Of a stretch of 64,000 nucleotides of DNA, positions 31,912-39,456 are shown piece by piece; position 1 is the stretch's first letter; each line of letters begins with the position of its first letter. The position numbers were made by a program, and so were the translations under genes. The DNA is from Kribbella qitaiheensis (GTDB taxonomy: Bacteria > Actinomycetota > Actinomycetes > Propionibacteriales > Kribbellaceae). The notes under the pieces were generated by a model. That model ran no database searches and was not told the DNA's origin. It worked only from the letters and a program-made list of their open reading frames with translations. The stretch is from contig NZ_CP043661.1 of the NCBI RefSeq assembly GCF_014217565.1, forward strand, positions 5,146,001 through 5,210,000, read 5' to 3'.

Positions 31912-32329
31912 CCTCCGGTCCGTCTTTTGCAGGGGCCGGATCCCTCCCGGACCAGGTATCCCGACCGACAAAGCTGGAAGGAGGATGTGCCACCAGGGAC
32001 GGCCGGCCCGGCAGAGGTCAAGGCTGAGGGGCTCCAACCCTCTACCAGGCCGGCCGTCAAACTGACCTCGTACTACGTAGGCCCACGCAGCTCCTGCGTC
32101 GCCGCTCCCAGCCGCCCTGCTCCGCCGCTCCCAGCCGCCCTGCTTCGCCGCTCCCAGCCGCCCTGCTCCGCCGCTCCCAGCCGCCCTGCTCCGCCGCTCT
32201 CACCCGCCCTGCTCCGCCGCTTCTACGTCGCGGCTCGTGCGAGTGTGCAGGTTGTGTCTGGCTGATGTTCAGGCGAGGTGGTATCGAGGAAGCGGTGGGC
32301 GAGCCCGCGCTGGTCGGGTGGTGGGGAAC
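31912..32329. other. Intergenic region with a 23-base minisatellite
   Basis: No gene is supported in this stretch. The plus-strand open frame starting at 31927 is low-complexity and shifts phase through the repeat. The array at 32103-32217 occupies the middle, and the rest is featureless. Confidence 0.55.
32103..32217. repeat. 23-base minisatellite, five units
   Basis: Units starting at 32103, 32126, 32149, 32172 and 32195 each begin CGCTCCCAGCCGCCCTGCT (the fifth is diverged). The period of 23 is not a multiple of three, so the array cannot be a coding repeat. Confidence 0.92.
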
Positions 32330-32716
32330 TCAGCCGTTCAAGAGGTCCAGTAGGGCTTCCGCGTAGGCCTGTTCTGCGTCGGGGGCTGAGTAGGTGGCGT
32401 CTGTGGTTCGGACCGCGTAGCCATCCGGCACTGCCTCCAGGTGGCGGAAGCGGGGGCCTAGTAGGGCTCGTAGTTGTTCTTCGCGGGGGAGCCAGATCAC
32501 CTCGCGCTGTTCGATGCTGTCGATTGCCCATTCGGTGGTGCCGTTGAAGCCGATAACCTTGCCGCCGGGGTAGTCGTGGACCTCGACCGTCATGTCGCTG
32601 ACCACGAACACGTCGTCGTCCATGTCCCGGTCCGGTACTACGAACCGGTCGCCGGCGCCGGGGACCCAGAGCGCGCCGGCCTTGCGTAAGCGCTTCGCCT
32701 GCTCAACGGTGATCAC
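32330..32716 (-). CDS. Conserved actinobacterial hypothetical protein
   Basis: A 128-residue acidic soluble protein. VTVEQAKRLRKAGALWVPGA (from the second residue, with I for V), GDRFVVPDRDMDDDVFVVSD, and VEHD-like EVHDYPGGKVIGFNGTTEWA followed by REVIWLPREEQLRALLG form a pattern I have seen in many actinobacteria under the doubtful name pilus assembly protein CpaE; the sequence has no P-loop, so that name is not justified. The start ATG 32716 begins directly with the conserved segment. No function is known. It reads away from the MFS fragment on the same strand. Confidence 0.8.
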   Translation of the reverse strand: MITVEQAKRLRKAGALWVPGAGDRFVVPDRDMDDDVFVVSDMTVEVHDYPGGKVIGFNGTTEWAIDSIEQREVIWLPREEQLRALLGPRFRHLEAVPDGYAVRTTDATYSAPDAEQAYAEALLDLLNG

Positions 32717-32750
32717 ACTTCTATCCTCCCCACCCGCTTCAAGTCCTGCA

Positions 32751-33113
32751 TCAATCGGCGAGTTCGGCCCGGGTTGCCAGGGTGGCGGTGAGGGCGATCA
32801 GGACGGCGATCGCGGCGATCGTGCCGGCGAGCGCGTTGCCGGAGCCGTGGAGGGGACCGGTGAGCGACAGGAACACCGTGCCGATCAAGGCAGCGCCGAC
32901 CGCGAGTGACGCCTGCTGGATCGTCACCATCAGGCCGCTCCCGAGACCCGCGAACTCACCCGGTACGCCGGAAAGCACCACCCGGAACATCACCGGGATC
33001 TGCGAGCCGGTGCCGAAGCCGCACAGCGCCATCCCGGGCAGCAGCATGGGCGGTGTGAGGTGTTCCCAATCACGCCACCGCCGCCAAGCTCCCCCTACTG
33101 GCCCGCCAACCAA
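32751..33113 (-). pseudogene. C-terminal fragment of an MFS multidrug exporter
   Basis: About 100 residues matching the last two helices of a DHA2-type (EmrB/QacA) pump: MLLPGMALCGFGTGSQIPVM, PGEFAGLGSGLMVTIQQASL, VGAALIGTVFLSL and IAAIAVLIALTATLATR. The family has about 450-500 residues and 14 helices, and everything before the last three is missing. The fragment runs up against the YqeB-like gene at 33135. It should not encode a working pump. Confidence 0.75.
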
Positions 33114-33134
33114 CCCCGGCCCTCTGAAAGACCT

Positions 33135-33836
33135 TCACCCCGCGATCGTCCGCCAGTACTGGTTCTTGTTCTTGTCCCGTACGACGTAACCGAGCTTGCC
33201 GATCTCGTCGCGGAGTTCTCGCAGGTCGGCTTTGCCCTTGTCGCCTTCGTCGAACGCCTTCGACCGCGCCCGCAGTACGGCGTTGACCGCCGGCGGCAGC
33301 TCGGGATCGTCCTCGACCCAGCGGCGGAACCTGTCCCGATGTGGATCGCCCGACTCCGACCAGCGATAACCGTGGGCCCGGAATGCCGCCGGGATCTGCT
33401 TCGCCTCGGACTTCAGCTGATCGTGCCGTTCGCGGGCCAGCTCCCGCGACGACGGATCCTGTACGACGATCTCGCGGCCGTCCATGAACACGACGGTCAC
33501 CTGGTCGCGCCGTACCTGCAGGGCTTTCTGGTTCTTCAGGAACTCGATACCGCTGTTCGAGATCGTCACCTTGAGGGTGTCCTCCAGCGCGATCGCGGCG
33601 AGCAGGACCCCCACGACCAGGCCGGCCGCGGTACAGAGCAGGACGACCCACCAGCTGTCCCACTTCGAGATCAGCTCGAGTGGTCCCTGCAGCGGGACCC
33701 ATCTCCGGTCGGCCGCCCAGTCGGCGATCCGGGGCAGGAAGTACCCGAGCGCCGCGCCGGTCAGCGGCAGCCCGCCGAACAGCACCAGCTTGTCGGACTT
33801 CGAGTGCCCGATCACGGTCGCGGTGTCCATACTCAT
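33135..33836 (-). CDS. YqeB-like membrane protein
   Basis: A 233-residue protein with two transmembrane segments: LVLFGGLPLTGAALGYFLPR and WWVVLLCTAAGLVVGVLLAA. A PH-like domain follows (LEDTLKVTISNSGIEFLKNQ, QVTVVFMDGREIVVQD) and a charged C-terminal helical domain. The pattern matches the actinobacterial YqeB family (PH domain plus YqeB C-terminal domain), whose function is unknown. ATG 33836 has the excellent site AAGGAGGAAG upstream on the coding strand, so the longer frame is rejected. It is divergent from the OCD gene 168 bases away. Confidence 0.82.
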   Translation of the reverse strand: MSMDTATVIGHSKSDKLVLFGGLPLTGAALGYFLPRIADWAADRRWVPLQGPLELISKWDSWWVVLLCTAAGLVVGVLLAAIALEDTLKVTISNSGIEFLKNQKALQVRRDQVTVVFMDGREIVVQDPSSRELARERHDQLKSEAKQIPAAFRAHGYRWSESGDPHRDRFRRWVEDDPELPPAVNAVLRARSKAFDEGDKGKADLRELRDEIGKLGYVVRDKNKNQYWRTIAG

Positions 33837-34004
33837 CGCTGCTTCCTCCTTGCCTGTACGCCCCGTTCGGCGAACGTAACAGCGCCGGAGCGGCCGATCA
33901 GCGGTTGCGGCCGAGTGCGATACCGAAGTCGGTGCGGCAGCCGCCGAAAGAGACCAAAGTTGCTGCTGGCACGATGCGGAGGAGACGACAACGGCGGAGG
34001 ATTG

Positions 34005-35018
34005 ATGGCTGACGGCATCTGGTTGCGGTTCCTGTCCGGCCCGGAGATCGACTCGCTCGGGTTGACCCGGACGGAGCTCGTCGACGCGGTCGAGGAGGCG
34101 GTCCGCGACCACGGCGAGGGCCAGACGAGCTTCGAACCGCGGGTCCACCTGCAGCCCGACAACGGCGGTATCGGGCATTTCAACATCCTGCGCGGCCACT
34201 TGAACCGGCTCGGCGACCATGGCGTCAGCGGGGTGAAGGTGGTCGGCGACTTCGTCCCGAACTACCAGCTCGGGCTGCCGAGCGAGCTGGCGATGGCGAC
34301 CCTGTTCGACCCGACCACCGGCATCCCGCTGGCGATCCTCGACGCGACCATGATCACCGCGGCCCGGACCGGCGCGATGACCACGGTCGGCGCCCGGCAC
34401 CTGGCTCGCCGGGACAGCAAGATTCTCGGCCACGCGGGATCCCGCGGTACGGCGTGGTGGAACATCACCATGCTCGACGACCTGTTCGACCTCGACGAGA
34501 TCCGGGTGACGTCACGCCGGCCGGAATCGCGGGAGAAGTTCGCGGCCGAGCTCTCCGCCGAGCTGTCCACGCCGGTCCGGGTGGTCGCCACCGCCGAGGA
34601 GGCGTTCGACGGCGCCGACGTGATCGTCGAAGCGACCCGGCTGACCGAGCCGGAACCCTTGCTGCGAACGGCTGCCGTCAAGCCCGGCGCCTTCGTGGTT
34701 CCGTACGGCACGGTCAGCGCGGTCGAGCTGGACCTGCTCGACGTGATGGACAAGGTCGTCGTGGACGACTGGCGCGAGTCGCAGTCCGGCCGATTCGGCG
34801 CGCTCCGCCGGCACGTCGACACCGGCCGGCTGTCACCGCAGACCCTGTACGCCGAACTCGGGCAGATCGTGTCCGGACAGAAGCCCGGCCGCGAGAACGA
34901 TGCCGAGCGCAACCTCTTCTGGCATCGCGGACTGTCCTTGCTGGACGTGGCGATCGCGCACCTGATCCTGCGCCGGGCGGAGTCCGCCGAGGTCGGCACG
35001 ATGCTCAGATTCCACTGA
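34005..35018 (+). CDS. Ornithine cyclodeaminase / mu-crystallin-family enzyme
   Basis: A 337-residue NAD(P)-dependent enzyme of the OCD/mu-crystallin family, members of which are ornithine cyclodeaminases, ketimine (imine) reductases or alanine dehydrogenases. HGVSGVKVVGDFVPNYQLGL carries the conserved Lys, GIPLAILDATMITAARTGAM the conserved DxxxITAxRT region, and KILGHAGSRGTAWWNITMLD the Rossmann loop; the usual Gln of GSGxQA is replaced, giving an unusual nucleotide-binding turn. A good site GGCGGAGG precedes ATG 34005. The stop is one base before the start of the downstream lyase-fold gene, so they form an operon. Confidence 0.88.
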   Translation: MADGIWLRFLSGPEIDSLGLTRTELVDAVEEAVRDHGEGQTSFEPRVHLQPDNGGIGHFNILRGHLNRLGDHGVSGVKVVGDFVPNYQLGLPSELAMATLFDPTTGIPLAILDATMITAARTGAMTTVGARHLARRDSKILGHAGSRGTAWWNITMLDDLFDLDEIRVTSRRPESREKFAAELSAELSTPVRVVATAEEAFDGADVIVEATRLTEPEPLLRTAAVKPGAFVVPYGTVSAVELDLLDVMDKVVVDDWRESQSGRFGALRRHVDTGRLSPQTLYAELGQIVSGQKPGRENDAERNLFWHRGLSLLDVAIAHLILRRAESAEVGTMLRFH

Positions 35019-35019
35019 C

Positions 35020-36414
35020 ATGCTGATCGACAAGCCAGCAGACGTGGTACTCGACCGAGTTCCGCTCGAGCTTTCGCCGGACCTGATCGAGCGGCTGAGA
35101 ACCACCCGGTACGCCGTACTGTCGGCCTTGCGCGGCGGTGATCCCGTTTACGGGGTCAACACCGGGATGGGGGCCATGAGCAAGGTCCGGTTGAGTGAGC
35201 CGGAACAGTCCGTGCATCAGCGAAACCTCTTGCTGGGACGGGCTGTCGGCGGTCCGCCCTGGCTGTCCCGCGATGAGGCGCGAGCGGTTGTCGTTGCCCG
35301 CCTGCGCACCTTCCTCAATGGTGACGCCGGCGTCTCGGCCGAGCTCTGTCTCCAGCTTGTCGAACTCCTGAACAGTGAGGTCATTCCGGCGATCCCGCTC
35401 GAAGGCGCTGGTTCCGCGGGGGAGATCATCCCGCTGGCGCATGCCTTCGGGCCGTTGGTGGGGATCGGCTCCGTGCTCACGGCAGACGGGACAGTCTCAG
35501 CCCCGCCCACCTCCTTCCAGCTCGGCCCGAAGGAGGGAATCGCTTTGCTGGCAGGGATTCCGGGCGCTACCGGCCGAGCATGGTTGCAGGTCTCGCGGGC
35601 CAGGACATTGCTGGACTATCAGCGATTGACGGCCGCCGCCGGGATCGCCGTGATCGGCGCCAGCCGAGATCCTTACAGTCCTCTGTGCGGAAGGGGAGAT
35701 GAGGTCCTCAATGCCGAGCTCGCCAGGCTGCTGGAGCTCGCCGGTGCGGAGGACGAACCGCGGTCATTGCAGGCGCCGGTGTCTTTCCGCGTAGCCGGGC
35801 ACGCGATCGCCAACGTCGAGCGGGCCGTAGTCCGCCTGGCGGAGGCTGTCGAGCGAGCATTCACCGGCGTGACCGACTCACCGGCGTTCCTGGACGGGGA
35901 GTTCGTCGGCACGGCCGGATTCCACGGTATCGACCTGGCCGCCCACTGCGATCAACTGGTGGCTGCGCTCACACATTCGGCTGAGGTGTCGGCCGCGCGA
36001 CTTCACCGCCTGCTTGACCCCGCGGTGACCGGCCTGCCGGCCCAGTTGGCCCACGAGCCCGGTCCGCAAGCGGGACTGGTCGCGGTACACAAGAAGGCCG
36101 TCGCGTTGGTGCACGAGCTGCGCCGTCTCGCGTTGCCATCGGCAATCGGCTCGATCGAGACCTCCAATGGTCAGGAAGATGTCCAGTCGTTCTCGTGGGA
36201 GGCCGCCGGCGGGCTGGCCGATGCGGTTCGGCTGGCGCGTGACGTGCTGGCGTGCGAAGTACTGGCGGTGTTTCAGGCGTTCGCGTTGGCGAAGCGGCCG
36301 ATTCCACCTGCGTTACAAGAGTTTCTCGGTTCCGTGGCGGCTGTCGTGCCACCGATCGAGGCTGACCGTACCTTCGGCGTGGATCTCCAGCGGATAGCTG
36401 AAAACTTGAGCTGA
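35020..36414 (+). CDS. Aromatic amino acid/histidine ammonia-lyase-fold protein without a canonical MIO triad
   Basis: A 464-residue member of the HAL/PAL/TAL fold. PVYGVNTGMGAMS (Y44) matches the family YGVNTGFG, and SNGQEDVQSFSWEAA the SxxQEDHVSM motif. At the place of the Ala-Ser-Gly that cyclises to MIO (GASGDLxPLAH) it has GSAGEIIPLAH, i.e. S132-A133-G134. The Asn of LLNGT is Ala (A178 in LLAGIPG), and the Arg of QDPYSLR is Leu (RDPYSPL, Y219 kept). A central Ser is required for MIO, so a classical ammonia lyase reaction is not expected. It is coupled to the OCD gene. It could be a catalytically changed enzyme or a binding protein. Confidence 0.88.
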   Translation: MLIDKPADVVLDRVPLELSPDLIERLRTTRYAVLSALRGGDPVYGVNTGMGAMSKVRLSEPEQSVHQRNLLLGRAVGGPPWLSRDEARAVVVARLRTFLNGDAGVSAELCLQLVELLNSEVIPAIPLEGAGSAGEIIPLAHAFGPLVGIGSVLTADGTVSAPPTSFQLGPKEGIALLAGIPGATGRAWLQVSRARTLLDYQRLTAAAGIAVIGASRDPYSPLCGRGDEVLNAELARLLELAGAEDEPRSLQAPVSFRVAGHAIANVERAVVRLAEAVERAFTGVTDSPAFLDGEFVGTAGFHGIDLAAHCDQLVAALTHSAEVSAARLHRLLDPAVTGLPAQLAHEPGPQAGLVAVHKKAVALVHELRRLALPSAIGSIETSNGQEDVQSFSWEAAGGLADAVRLARDVLACEVLAVFQAFALAKRPIPPALQEFLGSVAAVVPPIEADRTFGVDLQRIAENLS

Positions 36415-36533
36415 TCACGCGGTGTTTTCTGGATCGTCACTGCGAGTACACGGCGATGGAGACAGTTGCCGACGACAAGCAGAACGGGGATGACCACTGA
36501 TGAGTACCGCGCAGGAGCTGGAACGGGCCTCTG

Positions 36534-36776
36534 GTGCTGTTCAATCGGGTTGTTCCCGGACTCTCGACTCCGTCGATCTCGGTGATCGGCTTCGACGACA
36601 TCTCACTCGACCGGGTCGCGCATACGAACCTCACGACGGTGGCTGTGTCGCGGGACGAGCTTGGCCGTCGGGCGGGGGAGATCTTGGAGCAGTTGCTGGT
36701 GCACGGGTACGAGGCCGGGCCGGTCTATCTGCCGATGCAGTTGCGCGTCCGGGATACCAGCGCCGCTCCTCGCTGA
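36534..36776 (+). pseudogene. C-terminal fragment of a LacI-family repressor
   Basis: About 80 residues of a LacI effector domain: PSISVIGFDDISLDRVAHTN, LTTVAVSRDELGRRAGEILE, QLLVHGYEAGPVYLPMQLRV. The N-terminal DNA-binding domain and most of the ligand domain are absent; bases 36430-36530 show only unrelated short frames. It ends 24 bases before the PaiB-like gene. It may be the relic of a repressor that once controlled nearby genes. Confidence 0.8.
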
Positions 36777-36800
36777 TCCGCGGGCGGAGATACTGGCGGT

Positions 36801-37415
36801 ATGTATGTTCCCTCGCATTTCGCGGCCGATGACATAGTCGTGCAGGAGCTGCTGACCAATCACGGCGCGGCCAACCTCATCACCTCCACCGCTGACGGCA
36901 TGCTGGCGACCCTGCTGCCGCTGATCTACGACGCGGAGGCGGGTGCGTTGCTGGGTCACGTCGCGCGGAACAATCCGCAGTGGAAGACGGCGGCCCTCGG
37001 TGAAGCGCTCGCGATCGTGGCCGGCCCGGATGCGTACGTCACGCCGAACTCGTACCCCTCGAAGGCCGAACACGGGCGAGCTGTCCCGACCTGGAACTAC
37101 GTCACCGCTCACGTCTACGGCGACCTGGTCATCCACGACGACACCGCCTGGCTGGACTCCCTGGTCCGCCGCCTCACGACCAAACACGAGTCCGCGCAGC
37201 CGGCCCCGTGGTCAGTGGACGACGCGCCCGCCGCCTACGTCGCCGGTCAACTCCGCGCCATCGTCGGCCTCGAACTCCGCATCACCCGCATCGAAGCCAA
37301 AGCCAAGCTCTCCCAGAACCGCTCCGCCGCCGACATCACCGGCGTGATCACCACGCTGGAATCCCACGGCCCCAACCCCACTGCCACGGCCATGCGCCGA
37401 ACCAGCAACCTTTGA
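36801..37415 (+). CDS. PaiB-family FMN-binding protein
   Basis: A 204-residue protein of the PaiB/FMN-binding split-barrel family. MYVPSHFAADD is the conserved start; ANLITSTADGMLATLLPLIY, GHVARNNPQWK and TPNSYPSKAEHGRAVPTWNY with AHVYGDLVIH follow the family pattern, and LEAKAKLSQNR-like (RIEAKAKLSQNRSAAD) is the end signature. Bacillus PaiB is known as a repressor of degradative genes, but actinobacterial members are often just annotated as FMN-binding; a role in flavin-dependent reactions is equally possible. Confidence 0.9.
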   Translation: MYVPSHFAADDIVVQELLTNHGAANLITSTADGMLATLLPLIYDAEAGALLGHVARNNPQWKTAALGEALAIVAGPDAYVTPNSYPSKAEHGRAVPTWNYVTAHVYGDLVIHDDTAWLDSLVRRLTTKHESAQPAPWSVDDAPAAYVAGQLRAIVGLELRITRIEAKAKLSQNRSAADITGVITTLESHGPNPTATAMRRTSNL

Positions 37416-37423
37416 GCTACTTC

Positions 37424-38044
37424 TCAGGGGTGGTTGGGGTCCTGGGACCAGTTGTCCGGGTCGCAGACCTCTGCGGGCCAGTTGTGCTGGCGGCAGTACT
37501 CGGCGAAGAGTTCCTGGCGCGTCGAGGGGCGTGCGGACGGTGTGCTGGTTGTCCTGGTGGGCCTGGGGGTGGTCTTCGTCGGCTTCGGGTCGCGACTCTC
37601 GGCGGTTTCCGTCTTCTTCGTCCGCGCCTTCGTCGGCTTGGTCGACGGGGTCAGCGTGGTCTTCTCCGCACTCGGCGGGTTCGACGGGACGGTGGTCGGG
37701 GCCGTCGGCGTGGGGGTCAACGTAGGGCTCGGCGTGCTGTCGTCGGCCACTTGCGCGGCCTGGACCGCCGGCGGCTTCCCGTCGAAGACGCCGAGCGTGG
37801 AAACCATCCAGACGCCCATCACCAGGAACAGCGCGACCGCGCCGGCGCCGGCGAACACGAGTCGCCGCGAAGGTCCGGCGTACCGGCCGACCGGTCCGCG
37901 GATGGGGTGGCCCTTGCCGTCGACCCAGAACTTCCAGTCGTCGGGCGCCGGCGGCCACTCGGGATCCGGACGCCAGGTCTTCGGCGGCATCCAGCTCCGT
38001 CGCGGCGGCGTGGGCCAGTTAGGCGGTACCACGAACCGCTTCAC
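37424..38044 (-). CDS. Single-pass membrane protein with Pro/Thr-rich external part
   Basis: A 206-residue protein. The N-terminal 58 residues are Trp/Pro-rich (NWPTPPRRSWMPPKTWRPDP) and cytoplasmic; one helix lies at about residues 62-84 (LVFAGAGAVALFLVMGVWMV); the rest is a Ser/Thr/Pro/Lys-rich extended segment ending in a short Cys-containing tail (ELFAEYCRQHNWPAEVCDPD). The two Cys could form a disulfide outside. The architecture resembles actinobacterial wall-spanning anchors. No enzyme domain is present. Convergent with the PaiB-like gene, with eight bases between the stops. Confidence 0.75.
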   Translation of the reverse strand: MKRFVVPPNWPTPPRRSWMPPKTWRPDPEWPPAPDDWKFWVDGKGHPIRGPVGRYAGPSRRLVFAGAGAVALFLVMGVWMVSTLGVFDGKPPAVQAAQVADDSTPSPTLTPTPTAPTTVPSNPPSAEKTTLTPSTKPTKARTKKTETAESRDPKPTKTTPRPTRTTSTPSARPSTRQELFAEYCRQHNWPAEVCDPDNWSQDPNHP

Positions 38045-38265
38045 GAATCCTCCACGCTTGCCGACGAAACCCGACCCAGGCTAATCGATCGCCAAGGTCT
38101 CGAACACTCTGGCCAGGGAAGTCCCGAGCTGACCCGGGCAGCAATCCCTGACACAGCCCTAACGAGCCCCACCCGAGAAAGCTACTTCCCCCGCTCGCCA
38201 ACCGGCGTGTCGTCGGCACGCGCACCATCACATGCCCTACGGCAACCGCACTCCGTGCAGCGCCG

Positions 38266-39456
38266 TCAGACGATGTTTTGTTCGGCTCGGGGATTGGCGG
38301 ATCGGAAGCGGGTGGCGGCCAGGGGAGAGACGTCCACGAAGGGGGTTCTGCCGAGGTAGAGGTCGCGGATGATCTCGCCGATCGCGGGACCCTGGAGGAA
38401 ACCGTGGCCGGAAAAGCCTGTGGCGTAAAGGAATCGGCTGACGTCCGGCGCCTCGCCGATCAGGGCGTTGTGGTCGGGCGTGTTTTCGTAGAGGCCGGCC
38501 CAGCCACTGGCGAGGCCGACGTCCAGCAGAGAAGGCGCACGGTGTTCCATCGCCGCGGTGAGTCGTGGCAGCCAGTCCTCCGTCCGGTCCAGGTGAAAGC
38601 CCGGCTCTTCCTCGGGATCGGACATGCCGACCAGCAGGCCAGGTCCTTCGGAGTGGAAGTAGAACGTGCTGCTGAAGTCGATCGTCATCGGCAGGCCGGC
38701 CGGCAGTCGAGGAATCGGCTCGGTGACGACGATCTGCCGCCGGAGCGGAGTCACCGGCAGATCGACGCCGACCATCGCGCCGATCCCGGCCGACCAGGCG
38801 CCCGCGACGCAGATCACCGTCGAGGCGCGGATGGTGCCGCGAGTGGTCCGGACCGCCGTAATGTTGTTGCCCTGGGCATCGATGTCGGTGACGGCGCAGC
38901 CGGTGATCAGTGTTGCGCCGAGCCGGCGGGCGGCGGTGGCATATCCGAGGACGACGGATTCCGGCGTACAGTGCCCGTCGGCCGGCGAGAAGCAGGCGCC
39001 GAGGAGACCCTCGGGGGAGATGATCGGCGCCAGCTCGGCTGCCTCGTCGGGGGAGATCATCCGCGTCGGCTGACCGGCCGCGTTCTGCAACCGGGTGCTT
39101 TCCTCGAAGAGCGCGATCTGATCCGCGGTGGAGAGCAGGAACAGGTAGCCGACCCGGTGCAGGTCGATCTCCTGCCCCGGCCGCTCGCCGAAGCGGGCGA
39201 ATGCCTCCAGACTGCGAGCACCGAGGGCGATGTTCAGCTCGTCGGAGAAATTCGCCCGTACTCCGCCGGCGGCCTTCGAGGTCGAGCCGGAGCCGAGTTC
39301 GCGCTGCTCGAGGAGAACAACCCGCCGTACGCCGGCCTCGGCCAGGTGGAACGCGATGCTGGTCCCCATCACCCCGCCGCCGACGATCACCACGTCGGCG
39401 GCGTCCGGAAGCGAAGGCCGGCCTGGTCGGGCCGGCCCCGCGTCGACGGCGACCAT
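38266..39456 (-). CDS. FAD-dependent amine/amino acid oxidase (DAO family)
   Basis: A 396-residue flavoprotein of the DAO/sarcosine-oxidase-beta type. The dinucleotide fold ADVVIVGGGVMGTSIAFHLA is at about residues 20-39, RELGSGSTSKAAGGVRANFS is the flavin-binding region, and WAGLYENTPDHNALIGEAPD with FLYATGFSGHGFLQGPAIGE is the C-terminal FAD motif typical of these enzymes. The likely reaction is oxidation of a secondary or primary amine or imino acid to an imine, giving hydrogen peroxide or reducing a carrier. It overlaps the preceding aldehyde dehydrogenase gene (ATG inside its stop), so the two probably act in sequence. Confidence 0.9.
   Translation of the reverse strand: MVAVDAGPARPGRPSLPDAADVVIVGGGVMGTSIAFHLAEAGVRRVVLLEQRELGSGSTSKAAGGVRANFSDELNIALGARSLEAFARFGERPGQEIDLHRVGYLFLLSTADQIALFEESTRLQNAAGQPTRMISPDEAAELAPIISPEGLLGACFSPADGHCTPESVVLGYATAARRLGATLITGCAVTDIDAQGNNITAVRTTRGTIRASTVICVAGAWSAGIGAMVGVDLPVTPLRRQIVVTEPIPRLPAGLPMTIDFSSTFYFHSEGPGLLVGMSDPEEEPGFHLDRTEDWLPRLTAAMEHRAPSLLDVGLASGWAGLYENTPDHNALIGEAPDVSRFLYATGFSGHGFLQGPAIGEIIRDLYLGRTPFVDVSPLAATRFRSANPRAEQNIV

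Noticed and set aside
31927..32265. A plus-strand frame of 112 codons with Pro/Ala/Arg repeats
   Set aside because: Runs through a 23-base minisatellite whose period is not a multiple of three.
32330..32716. Pilus assembly protein CpaE
   Set aside because: This name is often attached to the family, but the protein is 128 residues and lacks the P-loop ATPase features of CpaE.
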